Source: Candidatus Poribacteria bacterium
Lineage (GTDB): Bacteria; Poribacteria; WGA-4E; WGA-3G
Assembly (NCBI GenBank): GCA_028818705.1
Contig: JAPPNJ010000001.1
Span: 1 to 64,000, forward strand
Length of the DNA: 64,000 bases
Reading direction: 5' to 3'
Positions 28,278-36,202 of this stretch are shown piece by piece (positions within the stretch are counted from its first letter, which is position 1; every line of letters starts with the position of its first letter). Both the position numbers and the translations under genes were made by a program. The notes beneath the pieces were generated by a model, which was not told where the DNA came from, made no database searches, and saw only the letters and a list, made by a program, of their open reading frames with translations.

Positions 28278-29642
28278 TTGAAAACATTTGGAATTCAATA
28301 TCTGATTGTGCCTCTCATCTTAGGGACAATAACGGCAAATGCCGAAAAAGCGCAGCGAGATTACCCGTCAATCTTTCAGGCATGGAACGGTATCGAAAAT
28401 AGATCCGATGCAGACGAACTCCACCTCCTTGCTCGACACAACCTTGCTTTTGCAGACCCCTACACGTTGTTAAGAATTACTTGGAATATATCAGCGCAGC
28501 AGCCTTATTCAGGATTAGCAACAGACTTGGATCCACACCGACTCAACGCAGCCCGTGAAAGAAAACAGGAACTTCTGTCTTTAAATCCACACCTCTTACT
28601 GCTTGTCGAAATCCGATGCAGAGATGCAAAATATTTGTCTAAACAAAATGAAGCACAGGTTGAAAATTGGTGGGAGGTAGGGTTTTATCCGCCAGATTCA
28701 ACTTACTGGCTCAAGGGTAGCAACGGTGAACCTGTCATCGGTTGGGGTGAAGATACAAACGGTGATGGAAAGATAGACGAAAACGATACAATCCTTAACT
28801 ACCTCATAGACTTTTCGAACCCAGAAGTACAGGATTTGATAGTCAATCAAGCAGTTGCGTTAGACAAATCTGGACTTTTTGACGGAATCATGCTTGATTG
28901 GTGGAACGAGGATGATGCAACCAGCGCAATCGGTATTGATAATTGGTCAGACACTATTCTCACGCGGGAGGCTGAATTAGAAGCGCGATTGTCTATTTTG
29001 CGCAAAATACGAGCACAAGCAGATGATGGTTTCTTAATCCTAGTCAATGCTAATACGCGTCAGATTCCAAAATCCGCTCAGTATGTAAACGGTATCTTCA
29101 TGGAGTGTTATAAGCAGGAATATGACAAAGGATATAGCCTTGATCAGGTTCTGCAGATAGAAGAGACGCTCCTGTGGGCGGAACAGCACCTTCGAGAACC
29201 GAGGATTAACTGTTTAGAAGGTTGGCGGATGGTAACGGATTATATGGGAGATCTCAATGCTCGGATTGCAGAACGAAACAGTAAAAAGAACCAGCAGTGG
29301 ATGCGGATGATTACCACACTCAGTTTAACGCATTCTGATGGGTATGTGCTTTTTGGTGATGATAACGCTATGCCGACCCCGGACCATCTGCATAATTGGT
29401 ATGACTTCTGGGATGCCGACCTTGGACAACCAATTCAAGAGAAAGCAGTTCAATATCAAGAGATCACAGGATTTTTTATTCGTGAATTTGAAAACGGTTG
29501 GGCAGTTTACAATCGCAGCGGTACCCAGCAATTTGTCACCTTTGACACTCCGGTTACCGGCATCAGCATTAAGAAACGTCAATTGCGTCATCAGATCCCA
29601 GATTTTGATGGAGATATTTTTCTGAAAACCGATACAGATTAA
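28278..29642 (+). CDS. Exported glycosidase-like protein (GHL-type TIM barrel)
   Basis: This 454-residue protein uses a TTG start and opens with a signal peptide (TFGIQYLIVPLILGTITANA). A barrel-like core follows: LLVEIRCRDAKYL, DFSNPEVQDLIVNQAVALDKSGLFDGIMLDWWNEDDA (about 190-215, with the acidic DWWNED cluster), LILVNANTRQIPKSAQYVNGIFMECY. This pattern resembles putative glycosidases of the GHL10/GHL15 type. There is a DTNGDGKIDENDT calcium-loop-like insert near 157-169. It probably forms a transcription unit with the dehydrogenase 16 bp downstream. Confidence 0.62.
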   Translation: MKTFGIQYLIVPLILGTITANAEKAQRDYPSIFQAWNGIENRSDADELHLLARHNLAFADPYTLLRITWNISAQQPYSGLATDLDPHRLNAARERKQELLSLNPHLLLLVEIRCRDAKYLSKQNEAQVENWWEVGFYPPDSTYWLKGSNGEPVIGWGEDTNGDGKIDENDTILNYLIDFSNPEVQDLIVNQAVALDKSGLFDGIMLDWWNEDDATSAIGIDNWSDTILTREAELEARLSILRKIRAQADDGFLILVNANTRQIPKSAQYVNGIFMECYKQEYDKGYSLDQVLQIEETLLWAEQHLREPRINCLEGWRMVTDYMGDLNARIAERNSKKNQQWMRMITTLSLTHSDGYVLFGDDNAMPTPDHLHNWYDFWDADLGQPIQEKAVQYQEITGFFIREFENGWAVYNRSGTQQFVTFDTPVTGISIKKRQLRHQIPDFDGDIFLKTDTD

Positions 29643-29658
29643 AAAGAGAGGATTTGCA

Positions 29659-30669
29659 ATGTTAAGAGCGATTTTGCATACACGTCCGTCGCGGCAGCTT
29701 GACACCATCTTCACTCAAGAAGATTTACAGCGACTCAACAATACCGTTGGGGTAATATGGGGTAGAGATGAAGAGATGCCTCAAGAAGCGTGGACCGAAG
29801 CGAAAAAAGAGGCGTCTATTTTGATAGGTATTCCCAGCTACGGAGTCGGTGATGTTGATGAAAAGGCTGCACCACATTTGAAGGCAATCATGGAGGTAGG
29901 TGGTGCACACCCGAGGCGAGAGTCAGTTGATTATGAAACCTGCTTCAGACGAAGCATTCGTGTCCTGAGTTGTGCGCCTGCTTTTGCCAAAATGGTGGCT
30001 GAGTTGGCATTGGGACATGCCCTTGCAGCACTGCGGAATATCGTTGACGCGGATCGGCGGCTGCGTCGAGGGGACGAGAAATGGGGTTGGCGTGGACAAG
30101 CGGATATTTGTACGCTCTACAATGCAACGGTTGGCATCATCGGCTACGGAAATCTGGCGCGGGAACTACGACTGTTGCTGGCACCTTTCAACTGCAAACT
30201 GCACGCCTATGATCCGTGGCTTCCTGATACATACTTAGAAGATCAGGGCATAAAACCTATGACGCTGGAAGCGTTATTGCAAGCGTGTGATGTTAGTTTC
30301 GTTTTAGCGATTCCGACGCGGGAAAACAGGGAATTGCTTACCCGCGAGAAACTGGAACAGATCAAACTCGGAGCGGTACTTGTCTTGGCGAGCCGTTCAC
30401 ATCTTGTTGATTTTGATGCTCTTATCGAGTTGGCAAATGCTGGTAAATTCCGAGCAACGATCGATGTCTACCCTGAAGAACCACCACCACCCGATCATCC
30501 CGTCCGGAGAACAGAAAATACAGTGTTGACGTGCCACATGGCAGGTGGTATTGATCCCGCGTTCTACGACATCGGAAAAAGGGTTACAGATGACGTTGAA
30601 GCAATCGCCGCAGGGTTACCACCGATAAGTATGCAAGTCGCTCAACCCGAATTCGTAGCTCGGCGTTAA
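29659..30669 (+). CDS. D-2-hydroxyacid dehydrogenase family protein
   Basis: An NAD-dependent oxidoreductase of 336 residues. The nucleotide-binding motif GIIGYGNLARELR lies near 155 and the family's second signature is recognisable (ACDVSFVLAIPTRENRELLTREKLEQIKLGAVLVLASR, about 210-245) with the conserved Arg in place. The usual catalytic His is not evident in the TCHMAGGID segment near 285, where the family has a HxxG/PHxGG-like motif; here His is in CHMAGG and may serve. Substrate unknown. A GAGAGGA ribosome-binding site is present. Confidence 0.78.
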   Translation: MLRAILHTRPSRQLDTIFTQEDLQRLNNTVGVIWGRDEEMPQEAWTEAKKEASILIGIPSYGVGDVDEKAAPHLKAIMEVGGAHPRRESVDYETCFRRSIRVLSCAPAFAKMVAELALGHALAALRNIVDADRRLRRGDEKWGWRGQADICTLYNATVGIIGYGNLARELRLLLAPFNCKLHAYDPWLPDTYLEDQGIKPMTLEALLQACDVSFVLAIPTRENRELLTREKLEQIKLGAVLVLASRSHLVDFDALIELANAGKFRATIDVYPEEPPPPDHPVRRTENTVLTCHMAGGIDPAFYDIGKRVTDDVEAIAAGLPPISMQVAQPEFVARR

Positions 30670-30725
30670 GCTGGCGAGGCACAGAGACCTCACCTAACAG
30701 TGGTAAGGGAAATGTGATGGATGCC

Positions 30726-31622
30726 TTAATACGGCAATTCTATGGACAGTGTTGTCAAGAATTCATCTTCCACCCGACGATTGTAAACACGTGCCGAAAT
30801 GACAGAGCCATAGATGTTGCCGACATAAAAGATACCGCCGATTGTGCCGAGGGTCCACCCTTTCACCGATGAAAGTCCATCTCTTCGGAACCCGTCGTAA
30901 GCCTGCCAACCTGTTACACCGACGGTAATCAGAGAAGTCACGGCATCACCGATACGGAGACCTGCGTAAAGGCGTCCTGATCCGGGTATAATTGTAGAGA
31001 GGACACCAGCTAAAAACGGGCTGCGAGTAGGTAACTGTGCCCCTGTCTCGGCGTAATTGTGATATACCAATGCTTTTTCCTTCACTGAGATCACATCCGA
31101 TCTCTGCAATATTTTGAAAACTTCACCCGCCTCAGACCACTGTTTCTGCATCAGGTAAGAAAGTCCAATAAGCTGCTCGGCTTCGGCGCGTTGCCGTGTA
31201 TCTGTTATGTATGGCAATGCTTCACTTAAAAACTGCGTGGACTGCTCGAATCGGTCTATAAGAAAATAGGTTGCTCCGATTTGATAATAGGCACGACTTG
31301 CAAACTGGCTTTCGGGATGGGTTTGTAAAAGTGTTTGAAAATTCTCAATGGCTTGTTCGGTTTGACCAGCAAAGCGATAACAGAGAGCGATTTTATATCG
31401 GATTTGCTCGCTTTCCGCCTCTTTTTCAGAAATATGAAAAAGATAACGTTGATATTCACCTGCGGCGCGAAGAAATTCGCCTTGTTCATATAGAAAATCG
31501 GCGAATTTGCGGACGTTTTCGGGAGTATAGTATTCAATGGGTTCTTCAGCAATTGTAAAGGAGAGAAGGGTAATAGAAAATAAAATCACGAACAGGAATT
31601 TGGGGATTTGCGTGGTGTTCAT
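30726..31622 (-). CDS. TPR-repeat membrane protein of the LolA/YidD operon
   Basis: This 298-residue protein has a signal peptide (PKFLFVILFSITLLSFTIAE) and three or more tetratricopeptide units (EFLRAAGEYQRYLFH, GQTEQAIENFQTLLQTHPES, QWSEAGEVFKIL). A C-terminal membrane module begins GVLSTIIPGSGRLYAGLRIGD. It is a paralogue of the protein at 17377-18234. It is the last gene of a three-gene operon (LolA-like, YidD-domain, this), which suggests an envelope biogenesis role (inference). Confidence 0.72.
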   Translation of the reverse strand: MNTTQIPKFLFVILFSITLLSFTIAEEPIEYYTPENVRKFADFLYEQGEFLRAAGEYQRYLFHISEKEAESEQIRYKIALCYRFAGQTEQAIENFQTLLQTHPESQFASRAYYQIGATYFLIDRFEQSTQFLSEALPYITDTRQRAEAEQLIGLSYLMQKQWSEAGEVFKILQRSDVISVKEKALVYHNYAETGAQLPTRSPFLAGVLSTIIPGSGRLYAGLRIGDAVTSLITVGVTGWQAYDGFRRDGLSSVKGWTLGTIGGIFYVGNIYGSVISARVYNRRVEDEFLTTLSIELPY

Positions 31623-31670
31623 ATAGCTCGTGGATTGGATTGAATATCGTTGAAAAACTAATTTAAAAAC

Positions 31671-32153
31671 CTATTTTACCGACGTATAATCTGAAATCGG
31701 GTCAACGTACTTACCAGTTGCTTCGTCTCTATGATGATGCCTCGATTGTGAACCGTTGCATCGGAGTAATCTATCAGCAGTCAATAGCAAACCGCGCATT
31801 ACGCCATATTCATGTATGCACGCCATACCGAAACGTGAACAGGTCGGCGTGAAGTTGCATGTGGGAAGGTCTTGACTGGAGATAAATTTCTGGTAGAGAC
31901 GGATCAACCCCGTCGCAGCGAATTTTAGCTCCGAGATATCCTGTGGATTAAAACGAATGATTTCTTGCTTTTTCGGTGTTGTAATTGGGTTGGCTTTGCG
32001 GATGAACGCCAGATCTGTGGCTTCATCAGCGCAAATTGGAGAAGTGAAGCCAACAGATAAACAGAATACACAGAAAAAAGCAATCGGAATAAGGCAGACT
32101 GAGGCGCGGAGACCTCGCCTAACAAACTTTAGTAATTGGGGCGAATTTACCAT
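31671..32153 (-). CDS. Exported YidD-domain protein
   Basis: The C-terminal 75 residues match the YidD membrane-insertion factor (LIRLYQKFISSQ...CNFTPTCSRFGMACIHEYG...LLTADRLLRCN), with its characteristic cysteines. Classical YidD is about 70-85 residues and cytosolic; this one has an N-terminal signal peptide (CLIPIAFFCVFCLSVGFTSPICADE) and a 50-residue linker, so the domain would sit outside the cytosol. The start overlaps the end of the LolA-like gene by 7 bp, with AGAGG before it. Confidence 0.75.
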   Translation of the reverse strand: MVNSPQLLKFVRRGLRASVCLIPIAFFCVFCLSVGFTSPICADEATDLAFIRKANPITTPKKQEIIRFNPQDISELKFAATGLIRLYQKFISSQDLPTCNFTPTCSRFGMACIHEYGVMRGLLLTADRLLRCNGSQSRHHHRDEATGKYVDPISDYTSVK

Positions 32154-32866
32154 TTGACCTCTTTAACCTTTACCGATTCAGGGATTGTGAAACTTAGCAT
32201 TGGACTTGGCAAATCCACATTTACCTGCGGATTTCTATAGATAATCTGTTCATATTGGAGCACTTCAGATTTTTCACCATACGTTCTGGTAGTAACAGTC
32301 ATTGGAATATGGTTAGTCCCGATGCTGCTGTGGTCCTGATAGCGAGATTTGGCGATTATATACCCCTCCGGATTTTTGACTTCCGCCGAGATGAGCCGAT
32401 CCGCATGCATGCCTAAGACGATACCACCGAGTTTATCCTTCGCCTTCTCTGGTGGTTTCCAATAGGTATAGAGCACCTTGTCCACAATATCGTGCTTATC
32501 TAAAGTGTATCCAATCGCAGTCAATCCGTATTCGGCTTGGGTGGATTGGATGATGGATTCGACAAACGGGAGTGGCACACGTCCTTCGGAAATAAAACGG
32601 AACGCTTGTTTCTCCACAGGGTAATAAATTTCCAGAATGTTCTCCTTTACAATCATTATCTGTCTGATCGGTTTGCTAACCTCAACAACGACCCGTGCAG
32701 CCTTCACATCGTAGTGGAGTATGCCTGCAATGTGTTCCGTTTTGCCGTTTTCGGTTAATTCGCGCGTAAAATCCAAGGATAACACCTTTAACGGCGCAGC
32801 ATGAAGCGCGCTAGCAACGAGAAACATTAGCAAAAGCACAACAGGAAATTGGTAGTTTTTAGGCAT
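32147..32866 (-). CDS. LolA-like outer-membrane lipoprotein carrier
   Basis: An exported 239-residue protein with signal peptide ending LHAAP and the LolA/LolB-like half-barrel pattern: LDFTRELTENGKTEHIAGILHYD, ILEIYYPVEKQAFRFIS, a middle with GIVLGMHADRLISAEV and a long C-terminal strand region. LolA-fold proteins ferry lipids or lipoproteins across the periplasm. It is first in the operon with the YidD and TPR genes. Sequence similarity to LolA is weak, so the call is at fold level. Confidence 0.62.
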   Translation of the reverse strand: MPKNYQFPVVLLLMFLVASALHAAPLKVLSLDFTRELTENGKTEHIAGILHYDVKAARVVVEVSKPIRQIMIVKENILEIYYPVEKQAFRFISEGRVPLPFVESIIQSTQAEYGLTAIGYTLDKHDIVDKVLYTYWKPPEKAKDKLGGIVLGMHADRLISAEVKNPEGYIIAKSRYQDHSSIGTNHIPMTVTTRTYGEKSEVLQYEQIIYRNPQVNVDLPSPMLSFTIPESVKVKEVKW

Positions 32867-32983
32867 CTATTTTTTAGAAACATCGTGGTAACAAGCGTCT
32901 AGCACTTGCTACCACGGCAATTTTGAATGAAATTCAATTCGAGAGGCTATAGTTCAAGGAACTGCAGCGGCGTTCTAATAGAT

Positions 32984-33184
32984 TATAGTAAATCCTAAAA
33001 ATATATGAACAGTTTTCGTAGGGGTTGGGTCCCCCAACCCGAAGCGCACCCCCATCGCGGTAGGGTTTTTGCAAATCAACGCTGAATGCGCGTGTTGCCT
33101 CGCAGTGAGAGTCATCGGGGTGTTTCTTCAAGGTTTCTAACCTCGCCGCTGCAGCGGGTCAAAGTAATTCTAAAATCTACTATA
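32984..33184. mobile_element. Miniature inverted-repeat element, copy at 33 kb
   Basis: Imperfect inverted ends TATAGTAAATCCTAAAAATA (left) and the complement of TATAGTAGATTTTAGAATTA (right), about 15 of 20 matching, flank 201 bp. The left side continues TATGAACAGTTTTCGTAGG, as in the copies at 9.5 and 13.6 kb. An internal GGGTTGG/CCAACCC stem is present. It sits between the LolA-like gene and the small exported gene at 33195. Confidence 0.65.
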
Positions 33185-33194
33185 AGAATAGCCG

Positions 33195-33599
33195 CTAATA
33201 CCCAGCCGCTACCGCTCCTGCCCCAAGTATAAGGTAAAGTACGCCCGTTGCTATACAGCTGACAACACAACCTCCTAGGGCCGCTTGCATCTGAATATTT
33301 TTGGCTTTTGAAATGTAAGCATCGGTGTAAAAGGCGACGTACTCGGGAGATTTTCCGAGGAGAGACCCAGCAGGTGGAGAGGGCTCAAAGAAATAAACAA
33401 CAGCAACTGCGATCACACCGCCAACACAACCAAGTATGAACCATACAGGTTTCTGAGTCCGGGCTTCTGCATCTCCTTCCGCGGCGGCTTCGGCTTCTGC
33501 CTGAACCGAATTCTGTTGAGCGAGAGTGACAAAAGGCGTACTGAACATCAGGACTGCCATCAAAAAAACTAAAGCATGGAACGTCGAATTTATTTTCAC
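33195..33599 (-). CDS. Small exported membrane protein, paralogue A
   Basis: This 134-residue protein starts at GTG with GGAGG seven bases before it. It has a signal peptide (FLMAVLMFSTPFVTLAQ), an acidic/alanine-rich linker, then a membrane module: PVWFILGCVGGVIAVAVVYF, the motif FEPSPPAGSLLGKSPEYVAFYTDAY and a last hydrophobic segment GCVVSCIATGVLYLILGAG. The next gene upstream is a paralogue sharing PxWF..GC, FxEPxxPAxxLxGKSxEYVAxYTDxY and GC(V/L)V. Function unknown. Confidence 0.75.
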   Translation of the reverse strand: MKINSTFHALVFLMAVLMFSTPFVTLAQQNSVQAEAEAAAEGDAEARTQKPVWFILGCVGGVIAVAVVYFFEPSPPAGSLLGKSPEYVAFYTDAYISKAKNIQMQAALGGCVVSCIATGVLYLILGAGAVAAGY

Positions 33600-33614
33600 T
33601 TATATTCCTCCTTA

Positions 33615-33643
33615 ATTGTAACAGGTTTACTGCGAAATGTCAA
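33615..33643 (-). promoter_or_regulatory. Consensus sigma-70-like promoter before paralogue A
   Basis: On the minus strand TTGACA (33643-33638) and TACAAT (33620-33615) are 17 bp apart. The -10 ends only 15 bases before the start codon and overlaps the ribosome-binding region, so the transcript would have almost no leader; it may be an accidental match. Confidence 0.45.
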
Positions 33644-33705
33644 TTTCTTTGCGCAGTATACGGTTATTCCATTAAAGTAGTTAAATAGAATAAAATAAAA
33701 CTCAA

Positions 33706-33723
33706 TAAGTCGTTTTGGACTTA
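33706..33723. promoter_or_regulatory. 18-bp motif, copy 1 (TAAGTCGTTTTGGACTTA)
   Basis: An imperfect palindrome with TAAGTC/GACTTA arms around GTTTTG, 107 bp before the start of paralogue A. It is identical, in inverse orientation, to the copy at 35253-35270 and near-identical to the one at 34175-34192. Confidence 0.6.
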
Positions 33724-33729
33724 ACACAT

Positions 33730-34137
33730 TTAAAAATTTCCTGTCTGTATTGCAGTGCTTATAACGAACAAGCCACCAGATATGGCACTTCCAACTAAGC
33801 ATCCCTTAATAGCCGTGTCGGACTGACGCTTTTTCATCCCTCGCCTATATGTATCTGTATAATGAGCAACATATTCTAGAGATTTGCCAATCAGCCGATC
33901 CGCGGGAACAACAGGTTCAATGAAATATGTTGAAAGCACACCAGCAGCTGGGAACACACAGCCTATCAAAAACCAAATAGGTGTATCAAAATTTGATTCG
34001 ACATCTATTTCAGCATCTCTCATCGCCTGAAAAGTAATACTTTCTTTAGGGGCGATATTCTCTTGAGCGAACGAAACAAAGGCACAATTAGTAGATAGTA
34101 GAACCACTATTACAAATGAAATTGATCAAATTAGCAT
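33730..34137 (-). pseudogene. Small exported membrane protein, paralogue B, with in-frame TGA
   Basis: The homology with paralogue A runs over almost the whole 125 residues (PIWFLIGCVFPAAGVLSTYF, FIEPVVPADRLIGKSLEYVA, KGCLV). The natural start looks like ATG 34137 with GGAG nine bases before it; it would give a signal peptide in the same frame, but codon 4 is TGA (34128-34126). Translation could otherwise begin at GTG 34107, but there the signal peptide loses its basic N terminus and no ribosome-binding site precedes it. It may be a nonsense-mutated gene, a sequencing error or a recoded codon. It lies 130 bp upstream of paralogue A. Confidence 0.65.
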
Positions 34138-34174
34138 TGATAATATCTCCTTTTACTAAAAAAATAAAACGGAA

Positions 34175-34192
34175 TTAGTCGTTTTGAACTTG
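34175..34192. promoter_or_regulatory. 18-bp motif, copy 2 (variant)
   Basis: TTAGTCGTTTTGAACTTG matches the other copies at 15 of 18 positions and lies 38-55 bp upstream of the ATG at 34137. The flanking ATAAAAC..AAT also matches copy 1, so gene and upstream region were duplicated together. A further partial match (GTCGTTTTGG) occurs at 34211. Confidence 0.55.
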
Positions 34193-34273
34193 GCAAAATT
34201 TACGCTATATGTCGTTTTGGGATTTGCGATGTAAGTTCTCCACATCCTTAATAAAGATGACAGTGAAAATCCA

Positions 34274-35194
34274 TCACCATATTAAAATTTTCTCTCCATC
34301 ATGCTTCCACCAAAGACGACGAACAGGAATGCTTCCATAACTAATTGCGCCCGCCCAAACTATGCTAAAATAAAAACGATCAGAAGATGCATCTGGTGGT
34401 TCAGAAACCCCTTCAGGGAAATTGAATGTTGCGATTGCTCCCTCTCGTTCAAATTCATAAACGGGGTCTATAGGCATTTTTTCACAAACAAGCACTTTGC
34501 CAAATGGTCCAAAACTAAAACCTGTGGAATCACACCATGAAAAATTAATGAGCTGGAGACCCGCTGGAGGTTTATCAAATCTTACTATAAATTTGAAGGG
34601 CTCACCAACTTCGACATAAGTACGACCATCTCCGACATAAGGACGATCGTCTCTGGGTAACAGATCAATACGCGTAGAAACAATCTCTGCCTTTTCAGAT
34701 ATTACGGTGTAACTGTAAACCTCGGTTTTTTCCTCCTGTTTTTGGGAAGGGGTAAGAGAGTATTTAGGATCATCATATTCGGAAAATGTGGAATAAAAAA
34801 TAGAAAGTTCAGCACGTCCACCCACAACTGGTTCACCTTCCATGAAAACAAGGGTTGCAACATTTTCTACCCAAATAACATTCATTTTACCTTCTGGCAG
34901 TTCAGTGTTTATATCAAAACAGTTTGGATCGCCGGAGCCGGACCAACCCCAACATTTTCTTGCATCTCTATCTGGTGGGAACCGTAACGAATATGAAAAG
35001 TAATCAGGTCGTTCTGAAAAATATATGTCGATAGACCCGTTTTCATCAACTTTAGAAGAATTGGGTGGATCAATGGAAATGATTGAAATCTCTTTTGGTG
35101 GATAAGGTGGCTCACTCTCTTCACATCCCACGAAAAATGTGAGTCCACAGAACAAAAACAGATAGGTTAATACGTAATAAGTTTGCTTGCTCAT
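34274..35194 (-). CDS. Lipoprotein of unknown function
   Basis: A 306-residue protein with a lipoprotein signal (LFLFCGLTFFVGC, Cys about 24) and an extracellular beta-rich region: ISIISIDPPNSSKVDENGSIDIYFSE resembles an Ig-like strand pattern, followed by a second similar unit (KAEIVSTRIDLLPRDDRPYV...GEPFKFIVRFDKPPAG). No catalytic motif. It is the third gene preceded by the 18-bp motif. Function unknown. Confidence 0.65.
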   Translation of the reverse strand: MSKQTYYVLTYLFLFCGLTFFVGCEESEPPYPPKEISIISIDPPNSSKVDENGSIDIYFSERPDYFSYSLRFPPDRDARKCWGWSGSGDPNCFDINTELPEGKMNVIWVENVATLVFMEGEPVVGGRAELSIFYSTFSEYDDPKYSLTPSQKQEEKTEVYSYTVISEKAEIVSTRIDLLPRDDRPYVGDGRTYVEVGEPFKFIVRFDKPPAGLQLINFSWCDSTGFSFGPFGKVLVCEKMPIDPVYEFEREGAIATFNFPEGVSEPPDASSDRFYFSIVWAGAISYGSIPVRRLWWKHDGEKILIW

Positions 35195-35252
35195 ATAAGT
35201 CTCGATACAGATTCTTGTGTTATGAACCTATATTCCAATTCATTGGATTCTT

Positions 35253-35270
35253 TAAGTCCAAAACGACTTA
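35253..35270. promoter_or_regulatory. 18-bp motif, copy 3 (inverse orientation)
   Basis: TAAGTCCAAAACGACTTA, the exact reverse complement of copy 1, lies 59-76 bp upstream of the lipoprotein gene. Confidence 0.6.
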
Positions 35271-35856
35271 TTCCTCAATAAAAAACTCCTACCACCATCT
35301 CGGCACAATCCCCTTTGTCACCGAGCCCTCCCCATTTGCCAACCCATCGAAGATAGGTGGAGCCAGGCACGCAGCCAAAAGCAGTATATTGGATAAACAG
35401 AATGGTCTCGGTTGGAAACCGCTCCCACGAGGGAAACTTGGCTGGAAAGCAAGATTGACGTAACAGGAGGAGGTAGGGATAACGTACCTCGGGTAAACCT
35501 CGATGCAACAAAAATAGCCCACGCAACGCTTTGGGCAAGATGAAGGGCGCGGGTGCGAATAAGGCAATACAGCAATAATCGCCAATACTGCTTCGTGGAC
35601 TTACTTAACGTGTAAAAAGGGGGGGGTAAGAGCCTTGTTAACACACACTAAACAAGGAAAACTCCTTGATGAAAAAGCCAAGCAGCAGCGCGCAGCACCA
35701 TGGCACGCACCGTAAATATGAGGCGCGCGGAATGCCACTTTGAGGCTATTAAAATTGAGGTATCTGATCTGCATGCGTTTTACCTTTACTTCAATTTGAG
35801 GGGTTCAAAAGACTGCGCGGCGGGCATGTTTTCGTGCCGAATACCCTAATTACCAA
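35271..35856. other. Long gene-free region
   Basis: Several overlapping minus-strand frames of about 90-110 residues exist (35275-35644) but share low-complexity, Pro/Arg/Cys-rich composition, lack ribosome-binding sites and mutually overlap, so none is called. A run of seven or eight G lies near 35620. The stretch may be a decayed gene or mobile remnant. Confidence 0.4.
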
Positions 35857-35936
35857 AAATTATAGAAAAAAATTGCTAATTTTGTCAATATTTTTTTAAA
35901 TTATAGAAAAAATTGCTAATTTTGTCAATATTTTTC
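35857..35936. repeat. 40-bp tandem duplication
   Basis: Two nearly identical AT-rich units (AATTATAGAAAAA.TTGC and TAATTTTGTCAATATTTTT) follow each other with a 40-bp period. Each contains a TTGTCAATATTTTT block. Confidence 0.7.
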
Positions 35937-36202
35937 GGGAAAGAAAAACGCGAACTGTCCTATACTAACCCAAGTTACTGCTTGTAAATCCATAGGATTC
36001 CCTATATCTACAAGACTTACGTAAGCCTTTAAAAGTGCGTTATACTTTCGTATTATGACGCCCCTTGTTTCTATTAATTATTATTACTTTCAATACCACT
36101 TTGAGAAATATCAGTAACATATTTAGCGAAAAAGTCAAAAAAATCAAACTGATAAGGATGTTTATTTTTCAGTAGGTGAACCCATTTTTGACATCAATTT
36201 GC
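35937..36202. other. AT-rich intergenic region, no gene seen
   Basis: This lies between the tandem repeat and the end of the MNT-HEPN gene. I see no coding frame or clear terminator. Confidence 0.4.

Noticed and set aside
33615..33643. Strong promoter for paralogue A as proof of expression
   Set aside because: Spacing to the start codon is too short to be convincing, so it is listed with low confidence only.
35275..35644. Overlapping minus-strand frames of 87-108 residues
   Set aside because: Mutually overlapping and low complexity, none with a start signal; treated as non-coding.
35857..35936. CRISPR or replication iterons in the tandem repeat
   Set aside because: Only two adjacent copies, no spacer pattern and no initiator gene nearby.
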